Below are positions 1 to 11,400 of a stretch of 64,000 nucleotides of DNA, one piece after another. Under the pieces are notes generated by a model. That model was given only the letters and a program-made list of their open reading frames with translations, did not search any database and was not told where the DNA came from. The DNA is from Gordionus sp. m RMFG-2023 (lineage: Eukaryota; Nematomorpha; Gordioida; Chordodea; Parachordodidae), in the NCBI RefSeq assembly GCF_954871325.1, contig NC_088775.1:50321561-50385560 (forward strand). Reading direction: 5' to 3'. Made by a program: the position numbers and the translations under genes. The number at the start of each line of letters is the position of its first letter. Position 1 is the stretch's first letter.

Positions 1-704
1 TTGGTAAGAAAATTAAAAAAACTAATAGAATTAAAAGGATTTATGTCATCTCCCAATATAAAACCTGGGCAAACAATTGATCAGGAAACCGTGAATATTA
101 TAGAAAAATTTTACTCTTCTGATGAAGTCAGTCGCACGATGCCCGGGAAAAAAGACTATAAATCCATAATGATCAAGGGGAAAAGAGAGCAGTCTCAAAA
201 AGATTAAATTTAAACAATTTAAAAGAATTATATGAACGATTTAAAGAGAGGTACCCGATAATTAAAGTTGAATTTTCTAAATTTGCAGATGTACGGCCAA
301 AAAATTGTATTCTGGCTGGAGCCAGTGGAACACACAGTGTGTTTGTTTGTGTAATTCATCAAAATTTTAAGCTTATGTTTGTAGATGCTAATTTGGCAAA
401 ACTATTAGCTATGCCAAAATATCCATTACATAACTATAAAAATATTTTAGCTCAAACAATATGCAATCCAGCACTCCCTATTTGTTATTTAGGAGATTGT
501 AACTATTGTCCAGGCACATTCTCAATTAAAAAACAATTAGATGTTGTATTTGCCCAAAATGACATAGATCATATATCCTTTAAACAGTGGGTGTCTGTTG
601 ATAGAAGTAATCTGGAAACAATAAAAAAATCTTTTCAAGAATTTTTAATCTTTTTTTTAGAAAAAATTCCACATATGTTACGTCATTCCTTATATTATTA
701 TTAA
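1..704 (+). pseudogene. Fragment of a dispersed mobile-element protein of unnamed family
   Basis: Two consecutive reading frames (1-207, then from about 210 to 704) read as one protein with a single frameshift near 200-235. The first part contains DEVSRTMPGKKD; the second contains AGASGTHSVFVC, a Cys-rich stretch (CNPALPICYLGDCNYCPG) and KQWVSVDRSNLETI. I recognise this from memory as a family found in many copies in aphid, Hydra and similar genomes, where the protein continues into what looks like a DDE-type catalytic region. Here the frame stops soon after HMLRHSL, where that region would begin, so the copy is truncated at its 3' end. It also runs off the left edge of the window. Function unknown; it is probably a transposase relative rather than a host gene. 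Confidence 0.5.
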
Positions 705-1264
705 AATTAATATAACACCATCTATATTATCCTTTTTTATTTATAAAAATAATAAAAATTTTAATAAAATTAAAAAAACAAAAATGGCTATCGAGATTTT
801 TCATTAAATAGTTTAATATAAAGGTAATCAACATTTTTAGAGAGTATCAACACCAAAAAAATATCCCTTCCCAGGAATGTTAATTTTTTATTTTTACCGG
901 AAATACAAAAACACTTAAAATTTTTTGATTTTTTTTAAATATTTTCCAATGTAAAATTTTAAGGGCTATAAAATGATATATTATTTGTAATTTTATCTTA
1001 AGTATTTTTTAAGAAAAACAAGATTTAAGAAATCACGCATTATGCGATTCTCTACTTTGAAGGCGTATATCTTTAGATTTGGTTGAGCTAGCACTCTAAA
1101 ATTTAGAATTTACAAAAATATACAAAATAAAAACTATCATGCCAAGTTTCGTTTATTTTAAAGATGGTCGTCCGAAAATCGCGTTTTTTTGGTCGATTTG
1201 ACGTGGAATGACCCATATCTCCTAAAACCTATGCACGGTTTAACTTGAAAATTACCAGGGCCTG
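705..1264. other. AT-rich spacer without recognisable gene
   Basis: No frame longer than background and no paired ends were found. The stretch lies between the truncated mobile-element protein and the left terminus of the first Ginger element. Confidence 0.5.
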
Positions 1265-2024
1265 TGTAACGTGTGAAAATAAATCTCACACCATCAAAAT
1301 CCCACGGATGGGTTGTGCGATTTTGATTTAAATGGCCCCCAATGTTTTTGAAGCTATAAATTAAAAGTAAAAGTTTTCATGACAAGTATTTAAAATTACT
1401 AATATTATAAGTCTGTATTTTATATTTTCAGTCTGTATTTCATACCGAAGAGTGGGGGTGATATGTTTCAGATTATTTTAGGCTATGTGGGTTGCTTTGG
1501 CAATATATGAATATTATTTAATTTATTATTTGTAAAGGAAGTAAAAATATCCTTACTAATATTCTAATTTACACAATATGAAATTTATATAATATAAAAC
1601 AAATTTAAGTTTAAATAGGTCCAAAACCGAAGACTACAATCTCATAACTATCCAAATTTGACCTTTCCTCAGATTTCCTATATCAATATTAATTTATGAT
1701 ACCTCCCTTTTCTACCCTACCCTCTAAAAATCATTACCTACCCTTTTTAAAAAATGCAAAGAAATGGTAAGATGAATTCTTAACTTAAATGACTTAATCA
1801 TAATGCTTATTTTGTTTACCTAATATAATATTTTTTTAAAAAATCCATCTTTATATTATTTTATCTTATATTTGAATTGGATCACATAAACTAATAAGCA
1901 AATAGACGAAGAACTTTATTGATATAACTATTTATCATATAATGCACATTATAATGTATATATAGAATTTTATTTATAAAATACAACTTTCATAAAAAGA
2001 ATATATCAGCTGAATATAAATTAT

Positions 2025-2345
2025 AATATGAATGAAATATATATATTTTTTTAATAAAAATTATTTGATCCTAATAAGGAAATATTAAATAATGACTAGA
2101 TGGATGATAAATTATTGCAAAAATATATATTATGAGGAATATAAATTATAATATGAATGAAGTATTTATATTTTTATAATAAAAATTATTTGATCCTAAT
2201 AAAGAAATATTAAATAATGACTAGATGGATGATAAATTATTGCAAAAATATATATTATGAGGAATATAAATTATAATAATGAAGTATTTATATTTTTATA
2301 ATAAAAACTATATAACACTAATAAAGATGTATTAAATAATGATTA
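2025..2345. repeat. ~120 bp tandem repeat, nearly three units, inside Ginger 1
   Basis: Units begin near 2027, 2150 and 2274, each with AATAAAAATTATTTGATCC or a close variant followed by GACTAGATGGATGATAAA. The third unit is more diverged (TTAGAGCGATGATAAAT). The array lies downstream of the OTU exons. Confidence 0.7.
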
Positions 2346-2374
2346 GAGCGATGATAAATGATTGCAATCTAAAA

Positions 2375-2998
2375 CATTTTCAAAATGGTTTCCTCCATTT
2401 TTTATATAAATAAAATTATTATAAAATTTTTTAATATTATCGCGAATATAAAATGGGTTATATCTTGCTCATACAAAGTTATTATTATATTTTAAATATG
2501 TAAAAATCGGAGTATTAAGCATTGTGGCCATAGCCCTGACTTCTGTGTCTGAAGCCCATATCTGTCCTGTCATAACATTATTTACGATATACGTTTTTAT
2601 ATCCATTTTTTTATTTGTGTCATAAAATTCTGAATTAGTTTTTCCATCTCAAATGTTAGCATAAATTGTGTCAACCATTGCCTGAGAATAATATGGGAAT
2701 TTTGAGCCCCTGTGATCTCCACACTAATCGCCCGAAATTTTATAAAGTAGAATAAAATGAAATTTTATATTGATATGTTCTACCTATAAAAACAATTCCC
2801 ATCACCTTCAATTTGCCCCAAGATAGTTGGTTCACCAAGTTGTTTACCATAGTCTACATCCCGACAATGTTTGGGAGGCTTTAGAGCATATATTTTGGCA
2901 TGATATTTTTTCCATGATTTTGTTGTAGGAAAAAAATATCTATGGATATTTTCTAATTTATTTATTATCATAATATCATCATCCAATTCTATATACAT
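2375..2998 (-). pseudogene. Ginger 1 OTU cysteine-protease domain, two exons
   Basis: Exon one (about 2989-2785) follows an AG acceptor and ends in IEGDGNCFYR, where DGNC carries the OTU nucleophile Cys. It is cut by a GT donor. The next exon (about 2735 downward) reads ISVEITGAQNSHIILRQW, then WASDTEVRAMATML, and ends near 2380 in IKNGGNHFENVL with the catalytic His. This is the D-G-N-C to N-H-F order expected of OTU deubiquitinases, about 190 residues. An in-frame stop replaces a Trp seen in copy 2 (FVWARY), so this copy is broken. Its role in the transposon is unknown; removal of ubiquitin from the transposase or a host factor is only a guess. Confidence 0.68.
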
Positions 2999-3039
2999 AA
3001 TTAATTAAAAAATAAATCAAATACATATCAGTAATAACA

Positions 3040-3560
3040 TTACCTATGGGAGACTTTGGATCGATAAAATCTGTATCAAGTGGAAAATTTTCATTTTTAA
3101 AGCCAACATTCTGGGAACCACTATTTTGTATTTATTATCTCCAATATTTTTTGGAAATGATTACATATATCTTCACACAGATGTGCTGCTTATAAAAATA
3201 TTTTAAAAAAATTATCATATCATTCAAAAAATAATTTGAATATATATCAAAAATAACATTACCTTATGGGAGACTTTGGATCGATAAAATCTGTATCAAG
3301 TGGGAACTTTTCATCTTCAAAGCCAACATTCTGGGAATATCTGTCAATAGGTAATGTATTACATAAATCTTCACCCAGATGCGCTACTTATAATATTTTT
3401 AAAAAATTATCATATCATTCAAAAAATAATTTGAATATATATCAAAAATAACATTACCTATGGGAGACTTTGGATCGATAAAATCTGTATCAAGTGGGAA
3501 ATTTACATCTTCAAGCTGAACATTTAGGGAACCAATATCTAAAGGCAATACATTATAATA
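3040..3560 (-). repeat. Three tandem copies of a short coding exon (Ginger 1)
   Basis: Three ~195 bp units each hold a block with the signature PLDTDFIDPKSPIG (read on the minus strand), a GT donor after CCCATAG and an upstream AG acceptor. The best unit (about 3541-3461) is an 81 nt exon, phase 1 at both ends. The same module is expanded further in Ginger copy 2. The + strand open frame at 3266-3451 is only a shadow of these units. Confidence 0.6.
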
Positions 3561-3787
3561 AAAACATATAAAATAATTATAATGATATTAAACATTAATC
3601 TTTGTATCTAAAAATATTTTTTACCTTATAAAAAAATGTGATTTTGAAAAAATCATTACCATTTTTATCTGGATCATTATTTTTTCGCACAATATGTTCT
3701 TTTAGATTGCGTAGATTGTATTTTGTTTTCAAAATAACATTATTTGTTGTTATTAATTCATATATACCTTGATATACAATAAATAAT

Positions 3788-5040
3788 TTATATAATATAA
3801 TTATTACCTTTATCAAATATTTTATTGATCAAATAAGGGCCAATCCAAGGGTTCAACATTTTCCTCCCTTTCCTATCTGACTTTTTATGATTCCATGCAA
3901 GAACCTTTTGTCCCACAACAAAAGATTTTGCACCATTAGTCCTCTTCTCATAATCCTTTCTCTGTTTGAGCTGAGCTGTGCCAATATTTTGTATAGCCAG
4001 CTCTGTTATTTTCTTGAGATGCGCCATTTTTATATCTAACTCTTCCCTTAGACATTCGTCAATTGTTATTTTTGCCATGACCTCTGGTAAGGCTAATACA
4101 TCATTAATTTTATTTTGTAACTAACTGATGTATGGTCAGAAACCGCGACGTCCTCTTACAGTAGAGATAATCTTTATAATTATATTTTTAATTATTATGG
4201 GTGAAAATCCTGTAGAAGAGTGTATGCAAGAATTGTAGGTCCCACACACCCCTACTAAAGGGTCCGGCCAGTCAGTTGGGATATCCAAAACTGATTTTGC
4301 TATTCGGTTCTGGATTGTCCTATTAACTCTCTCAACCAAACCATTTGCTTGTGGGTGGTAGGCGGAGGTTATTCTCTGTACTATCCCACAATATTTATGG
4401 AATTCTGTACAAACATTGATACAGAATTCCCTACCCTGATCAACCTTCTCAAAGGAAATAAATTTTTTTCAAAGTAGATATATGATTTGACTAAATTTAT
4501 CACAATTGATTATTTACCATCTGAATCTATATATTATATATTTTAGTTTTATTAAATTTAAAAACAAATAAAATTCAAAGTTAAAATCGATATTTTTAAT
4601 TTTATTACTTCATAACATTGGTTGGTGTTGACAATAATGTATAAGGCTTTCACAACAGATTTATCTGTTTTATCCTTTATAGGAATGGTCATTAAATATT
4701 TTGAGAAATAACATATTGCACATAAAATATATTTAAAATAAATCGATGCCAATTTGATACCAAGACTTTGGTACTACCTTTATATTATGCAAAACATTAG
4801 AAGTTTTATCAAAACGACTGTTTGATTTTTGACAAACCTCACAGGATTTGATAAACTCCCTAATGTGTTTATTGCTTCCTAACCAATAAAAGCTATAAAA
4901 AAAATTAATTAAGATAATGTAGCAAATGTTTACTTTTCAGTTATTATTTGATTAGTTTTATTTATCCCCAGATGCCCTCCCATGAAAATACCTGTAACTG
5001 TAGATACACCCCCCTCATGTAGCTTAATTATCTTCCTTTG
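3788..5040 (-). pseudogene. Ginger 1 integrase-like transposase, multi-exon and decayed
   Basis: In gene order: a zinc-binding exon (about 5040-4934, with GHLGINKTN) ends at a GT donor and joins at 4892 to FYWLGSNKHIREF and CEVCQKS. Together these give the HHCC finger of integrases. The first catalytic Asp is in YQIGID (about 4745). The stretch ICYFSKYLMTIP follows (about 4700), the second Asp is in VDQGREF (about 4440) and the Glu is in NGLVERVNRTIQ (about 4325). The C-terminal ORF at 4078-3788 holds GQKVLAWNHKKSDRKGRK and the GPY motif WIGPYLI. The splice phases around 4934/4892 agree. Compared with copy 2, the segment just after YQIGID is shortened, and the frame is interrupted between core blocks, so this copy is not functional. 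It would cut and join transposon ends in the nucleus. Confidence 0.7.
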
Positions 5041-6107
5041 TTCATCTCCTGACCATATAACTTTTCTTTCTTCTAAAATAATATATCATTAAATTATATA
5101 CATAATAATAAGCAGAAAAAAACAATCAATGGCTTAAAGATTTATAATGCTAAATAATAATGAAAAATTGCATTGAAAATTTTATATTTATACAAAGAAT
5201 CTGTCATTTACTTTCACCCAAAGTGTTAACTTCTGCAATGTTAAATTTTATATTTATAATAATATTAGGTGATGTTGCAGAAATATTAAATTATGTGATA
5301 ATCTAAATTAAATTTTAGTTGTATAAATAGCACTTATCCTATAATGCCTATATGTAAAATCTTAGTAAATATATTAAATGTTCTTATATATATATAAACA
5401 TAAAATACATTAAAATAATTTGAAATAAAAAATACACTTACATCCTAATTTACCTATAAAATAAATTAATTAAGACTTTAACAAAAATATATGAAATGTT
5501 CTAATCAAATTTAATAATTATCCTAAATTAAAAAAAAATTAATATATTTATAAACCCATATACATTATCACAATTTGAAATAAAAAAATATCTAAAATTT
5601 ACTTTCCCCTATCATGTAGTAAAGATTGTCATCTTTTATCTTGTAGGCTGTCCATTTTCTAATAAAGTTAGATTTATTGACATTAAGTGGAATTTTTGAA
5701 ATTTTTAAAAATTCATTTATTTTGGAAAAATTATCACTAAAAATATTTATAAAATATAATATATATTGTTAGTTAAAAACTTACTTCATAATACAGGAAA
5801 TATTCCTTTCTTTTCAAATTAAAATGTATTATATAGAAATATTTTCAATTTGACAGCTACAGTAAAATCTGACGTTTTTAATTTGAGAAAATCTAATCCA
5901 TATTGAATTCGTAATGTGAGATTTTAAAAATCCATGAGATTTTGAAATAGTGAATAGCCGTGAGATTCTGAATATTTAAATGGCCCCCAATGTATTTGAA
6001 GCGATAAAAATCAAAATCTCATGAAATCACTTTCACACGGTATGAGCCGTGAGATTTTGATGGTGTGAGAATTCGAAATCTCACGGCAATCACTTTCACT
6101 AGCTACA

Positions 6108-6211
6108 GGCCGGGCCAAGCATAAATTTTTTTTAAATAAAATACCCAGGTCTCCTGAATATATAATAAAACCCATGCCGGGCCGAAAAATGGTACCTCTG
6201 TAGGTCTCTGA
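6108..6211. mobile_element. End of a GGCC-rich hAT-type MITE
   Basis: The right terminus GTACCTCTGTAGGTCTCTG is the reverse complement of CAGAGACCTACAGAGGTAC, which matches the left end of the element at 31985. CCGGGCCGAAAAAT follows inward. Ginger 1 abuts this sequence, so the MITE was probably split or truncated by it. Confidence 0.45.
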
Positions 6212-6774
6212 TATATTCATTAATTAATCTTAAAATTATTATTTTCCGTTTATTATATTTAAAAAATATTTTAATATTTAACATTATGTAACTTTAAAGG
6301 CACATTAAAGAGATATAAATGCTGCTTTTAGCTCAATTCTATCAATGGATATCTAAAATAAAAAGGAATGCATCTTATCAATATGCCCCATTTAAATTTT
6401 AAAATCAAAATTTAATTATGAAATATAAATTGGTTTTCTTATTTATTAAATTTAATCTAAACAAGCGAACTAATGACATCTTTTTTAAAAAAAGTGGCTC
6501 ACTATTAGCTACCGGTACAAAAATAGATAGCGTTTTTCCTTAATTATTCTGATAATTACCTGATTTGGTTTTATTTATTATATAGGTTATTTGCTGAGCC
6601 ATAGAATCACAATTTTTTTTTGATAAACCTACTTTTTTGCATTATCCGATGATATCATTGACTGGAAAGTAATAAATAAAAATGGAAAGAATAAAACCTT
6701 TTCTTTCTTTTTTATTTATGTTTGATCTTTGTACATCCAATATTATTATTGCCCATCAATAATTAAATGCAAAG

Positions 6775-6987
6775 GATATAGACATACTTTCATTCGCTCG
6801 AAAAACGGTTGAATTTTTGGTAGACATGTTTAACGATGAAATTTTAACGGTCCGATTAGAAGCCATCCGCGCTCTAGCAAGGGTCATAACTGTTGTAACT
6901 ACTCGCTCCTCAAATTACTCAGGGGAGAGTCAAATTGGCCTGATTTTTAGAAGTGATCAGATCGAAATCGTGTTGAGTGCATTGGAG
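6775..6987 (+). CDS. INTS4: INTS4 exon a (HEAT-repeat region)
   Basis: Integrator subunit 4 is the scaffold that, with INTS9 and INTS11, forms the nuclear cleavage module acting on snRNA and promoter-proximal transcripts. This exon carries VEFLVDMFNDEI followed by VRLEAIRALARV, a HEAT-repeat helix pair nearly identical in its first half to the vertebrate protein as I remember it, and ends QIEIVLSALE. The donor is GAG|GTTTTA at 6987, phase 0. The acceptor is less sure: I place it at AAAG|GATATA because an in-frame stop lies just upstream. Some residues between ARVITVV and RSDQIE look like a lineage-specific insertion. The N-terminal part of the protein (about a third, if the length is usual) must be encoded before the window, beyond Ginger 1. 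Confidence 0.85.
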
Positions 6988-7099
6988 GTTTTAAAAAAAT
7001 AAAATTGATCATTCATCTTTTTGATATTTATTAATTATTTTTGAAAAATTAGCTATATTTAAAAGTATATATTGATTAATTTTTTTTATATCCCCTTAG

Positions 7100-7242
7100 G
7101 ATTCTTCTGAAGAAATTAGAAAAGCCTTGAGAAACATAATAGCTCACTGCACTGTAGTAGATGTAAATAGCATAGCTTTAATTGTGCGATTTCTTCTACT
7201 TAACATGAATAAATATCCACAAGATTTTTACTCCGTTTGCGA
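7100..7242 (+). CDS. INTS4: INTS4 exon b (HEAT-repeat region)
   Basis: The acceptor CCCCTTAG|GATTCT opens a 143 nt exon that joins the previous one in phase 0, giving LSALE then DSSEEIRKALRNII. It continues LLLNMNKYPQDFYSV, matching the helical-repeat stretch of INTS4 that in vertebrates carries KYPTDRDSIW. The donor is GCGA|GTATAA at 7242, phase 2. The intron before it is 112 nt. Confidence 0.88.
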
Positions 7243-7446
7243 GTATAATATTGCAAATTTTTTTTTAACTACATTAATTTGTTGCAATATAAATATTATT
7301 AAACTATACTTCTCATCTTAGATTACCCAATGGTAAGGTCAAAAAGTTATTTAAATCTTGAATTTATTAATATTTTAGCTAGAGCTGAAATTACCCAGTC
7401 CACTAATTCTTAGTTGAAAATTATAAAATTTATTTAACTATTTAAG

Positions 7447-7794
7447 ATGTCTCCGCGATTTGGCCTCCCATCACTCATCCTTGATTCTTCCACTTATTCC
7501 CGACTTGTTATGTGCCGAATCCATGAAAAATCGGCAATTAACTGACTGTAATGATTCCGCGTTCTGTTGCCAATTTCAATTCGATGGGCCCGAACCTGAG
7601 GTGACGGAAGATAAAAGTTATTCTGCTATACTAGTCTTAGTTCTAAATGCTGCCCTGCATTCCACAGCCCCATCTCAGCTTTACACTTCGCTCATGCCGG
7701 CTTACATAATAGATAGACATTATCCATATTTATTGGATACTTATCCTGCATTCTTTCCAACTAATCTGGCACGACCTCAAAAACTATTGTTCTG
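7447..7794 (+). CDS. INTS4: INTS4 exon c (end of HEAT array)
   Basis: The acceptor TTTAAG|ATGTCT restores the frame (GA+A = Glu), then CLRDLASHH and LILPLIPDLL, equivalent to the vertebrate block LVLPLVPELL. PEPEVTEDKSYSAILVLVL corresponds to the conserved EPD..DPAYIAVLVL region, and DRHYPYLLDTYP to the HYAYLRD region. A stretch around SMKNRQLTDCNDS looks like an insertion relative to vertebrates. The donor TTCTG|GTTTAA at 7794 is phase 2. The frame would otherwise run on to a stop at 7828; reading through it gives low-complexity residues, so I prefer the splice. The next exon is 5660 nt away. Confidence 0.88.
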
Positions 7795-8444
7795 GTTTAA
7801 GTTAAAAAAATTTAATTTTTATGACTGATATATTTTTAAATTTTTATTTACTCTTTTTTTTGTAAGATGTTGATGAATACGGAGTTATTTTTTCATAAAT
7901 ATATTTTATTGTAATATATTATTTTCCTACTTTAAGCAGTATTTTTATTTATAATATATTATAATTTTTTGAAGAAAATAGCTCATTTAATGACTGCCTA
8001 TTTAAACTTGTTAACTATAAGATTGAAAACCACCGCAAATAGGGTCGGCTAATATAAATCAATTAGATTAAAATCGCGATTTTAATCTTCAGTGATTTAA
8101 ATCAGTGATGCACTGATACCACTTTTTTTGCTGATACCGATATCGATACAAATTTTTTTTAAATAAAACATAATCCAAATAAGTTTATTTGAAAAAATAT
8201 ATAAGATTTTTCCCCGGCTCGATTTTCCCAAATATATATTTAATTTAAGTCATAAAAATACCTTTCAATTTTAATTAAGCTTGTAGGCTGTGTCCTGGTT
8301 CGACTTATTCAAACAGCCAGCTATATTGCTTACTCGTAATAAACCACGGCCCTTAAATAAAAGACCGGTCCAGACCGTAGCCCAAAATAAAAAAAACTTT
8401 TATAAAATATATAACTTATTCAAATATAACATATCTTCTTTCCC
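7795..8444. other. INTS4 intron start, AT-rich with a MITE-like end
   Basis: No coding frame. Around 8104-8150 the sequence CAGTGATGCACTGATACC followed by GCTGATACCGATATCGATAC looks like the end of a hAT-type MITE. The partner terminus was not found. Confidence 0.35.
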
Positions 8445-11400
8445 ACCAAGTTAAGATCGTCTATCAATCTTTTTACCAAGTTCAAGTTCATCAATTAATC
8501 TTTTTATTGGCTTCCGTTCCCTTGTTGGATATCGGGGTTGCATTCCTTTTTGACTTGGTTCAATTGTTTCTACTGTTTTAGCTTTCCTAACTTTATAGTG
8601 TTATTTGTTATTATTGATGTGGTTTCAACTGGTTCTTCCCTAATTCGTAGTTGGTCTGCGTGTTTTCGTACTATTTTATCTTTTTCTTCTACGTTATACG
8701 AGAATTTAGCTTGTTGATTTATTATTTTTTCATGCCATCTTTTTTTCAAGTGGGTTTTTTATCCAAACTAATTCGTTTTCTTCAAAATATCTATGTAGCA
8801 TTTGTTTAACTGGTCGGGTTTTACTACAGAGGTTTCTAATTTTTCAGTAATTGAATGTTTGACCCAGTCCAATAAAGTATTTAGTCTTCTCCCCATAAAT
8901 AGTTTGGCAGGTATTCGTCCCGTTGAAGAGTGTTCGGAATTTCTATACGTAAATAATATTTCATTTATGCATTTTTCCTTATCATTTGTTTGTTCTCTAT
9001 TTGCGAAATACCGATTTTTGATAGTTTGTATGCATCTTTCTACTAATCCATTATTTCTCGGATGGTATGGTGTCGTTTTTATATGTTGTATATTCTTGTT
9101 TTTACACCATTTATAAAATTCATTTGAAATAAATTGTGGACCATTGTCCGTGACAATTTGACGTGGAATACCATATCGAGTAATCCATTTTTTTAATCTA
9201 ATTATTAAATTTTTACTTGTTGTATCTTTGATTCTATCGATCTCTATATATTTTGAATATGCATCGATTCCTACCAGCCAATAAAATCCGTCTAGTGGTC
9301 CGGCAAATGTATCGATCTCTATCCATTTTGAATATGCATCGATTCCTACCAGCCAATAAAATCCGTCTAGTGGTCCGGCAAAATCTAAATGTACCCTTTC
9401 CTAGGGTTGTGCTGGCGGATTTCACGGGTATACGGCAACTCCTGGTATATCTGCGATGTTTTTGACACCCAATACAGCGGTTGACTAATTTTTCGACATC
9501 TTTATCTAAATGTTCCCACCATATATAATATCCCGTATGTAATATGTGTAAGACTTTTTTTTGTAGTGAGTATGGAATGATTAATCGACCATTCCAAAAT
9601 AAAATATCGTCATCATTTTCTATTTCATCTATTCTTGTTCTAAAAGCTTGTAATTCTGGGGCTTGATTTTGTATATTTGTACCATTTATTAATATTTTTA
9701 CTCTTCTTTAAATTGGATCATTCGAGGCTTCATCTCTAAGTTCTTTTCTTGATAGAGTTAATGTGTCATAAATAAGATTTCTTATATATTTCACTGTTTT
9801 ATTTTCGCTTTTTATTTTATCATCATTTATCTTATCATCATTTATCTCTATTAGATTTCGCGATAAAGCATCTGCAATTATATTATTAGCGCCATTCTTG
9901 TAAATTATATCATAATCTTATGCTGATAATTTATAAGCCCAACGTAATAATCTTTTGTTTGTTAAGGAGCTTAAATCTCTGTTATCACCATATATTTTTA
10001 TTAAAGGTTTGTGGTCCGTTCGTATTTTAAATTTTCGTCCATACAAATAGTTATGAAATTTTTCTACGCCGTTTACTATGGCTTTGGCTTCTTTGTCGAT
10101 TGTCGAATAATTCCAGCAACTTGTAAAGTTCTCGAGGTATAAGCTATTGGGTATTCGTTACCATTATCATTAGGGCTGTGCCGATATTAAATATCGGATC
10201 GGCACCGATATCTCGAGTTTTCCAAAATGTTGAATCGGACTGATACCTGTAAAAAACCGATTCGATCTTTTTACTTTTCTTTTTTTGTTATTTTATTTAT
10301 ATTTATTTTTCATTAATAATATTTTCTAAATAATTATTTTTTAAACAATGCAAATGCACAATACCTCTTAAATTTTATTTATTTTTTAAAATAGATTTAT
10401 AGTATTTTAAAAGTTTTTTTATATAAATAGAAAGGAACACCCAATTATTTATTTTAAATCTTTTTAAATAATGCCATTTTATTATTTATACTTTAAATAT
10501 TTTTTTAAATATGTTATCTGAATTATGGAAATATTTTATAAAAGACAAAGATAATTTTGCAAAATGCTTTATCTGCGGAATTCTAATTTCACGGGGAGGA
10601 ATAATGAAAAATTCATTTAACACTATATCCATAAACTTTTTTAAAATTATTTTAGAAATAAAAAAATTAAATTAATTGCATAATTCGAATTTTTGCATAA
10701 AAAATATTGATTTCTTAATTACATTTGGTTCGAAGGGGGGTGGTGAAAAATTAATATAGATATTGGATCGGGTTTAAACCAATATCGGATCGGTGAAAAA
10801 TATGTGGATCGGTACAACCCTAATTATCATATTTATGCATGAGTACAGCTCCAAATTCTTGGTTAGATGCATCTGTTTCTAGTATTAACTCAAGATCTGG
10901 TTTATAAAACTGTATAGTATTTTGTTCTGTTACTATTCCTTTTGCTTTTTCAAATAACATCATCTTTTTTAGTCCAATTCCATTTAACATTTTTACTAGT
11001 TTTATTAAGTAATTCGGCTATGATTCCATGTAAGTTTGGTATGAACCGTGTATAATAGTTTAATATACCTAAAAATGATTTTATGTCATGTCTATCTTTT
11101 GGAGTTGGATATTTTTGTATTGCTATTATTTTATTTTTATCTGGGTGTATTCCATTTTGATCTATTATGTATCCTAAATATGATAATTTTTCTTTCATAA
11201 AATTTATTTTGCTTGTTTTGACTTTTAATCGCGCTTTTTGTAATTTTTTGAGGACTTGTTTTATATTCTCTATATGTTCAGTATCTTTTTTCCCTGTGAC
11301 TATAACATCATCTAAATAAACTGCTGTATCTTTACAATCAGCAAGTAAATCGTCCATATATCGTTGAAATATTATTGGTGCTGTAGGTATACCAAAAGGT

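Larger units (their letters stand above)
1265..6107 (-). mobile_element. Ginger-type DNA transposon, copy 1
   Basis: The left end reads TGTAACGTGTGAAA, and the right end reads, inverted, TGTAGCTAGTGAAAGTG. Both are followed inward by matching blocks (CTCACACCATCAAAATC, then GGGGGCCATTTAAA near 1335 and 5980), so these are imperfect terminal inverted repeats of over 100 bp. The interior, read on the minus strand, encodes an H2C2 zinc-binding domain, a retroviral-like integrase core, a GPY-type C-terminus (WIGPYLI), a small repeated exon and an OTU cysteine-protease domain. Ginger transposons are known for gypsy-like integrase plus GPY/F and, in some lineages, OTU. No reverse transcriptase, gag or LTR is present, which argues against a retroelement. 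The copy is decayed, with stops and a deletion in the integrase core. The target-site duplication could not be fixed, because both flanks are short GGCC-rich repeats. Confidence 0.72.

Noticed and set aside
3266-3451. + strand frame of 61 codons
   Set aside because: Antisense shadow of the duplicated Ginger exon.
4136-5040. Ginger integrase as part of an LTR retrotransposon
   Set aside because: No reverse transcriptase, gag or LTR nearby; terminal inverted repeats and OTU exons in two copies fit a Ginger DNA transposon.
6011-6220. Minus-strand 69-codon frame
   Set aside because: Spans the Ginger 1 terminus and the adjacent MITE end; composed of repeat sequence.
9234-9465. Frames with a repeated peptide (NMHRFLPANKIRLVVRQ)
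   Set aside because: They reflect the short direct duplication inside the fossil integrase region, not a gene.
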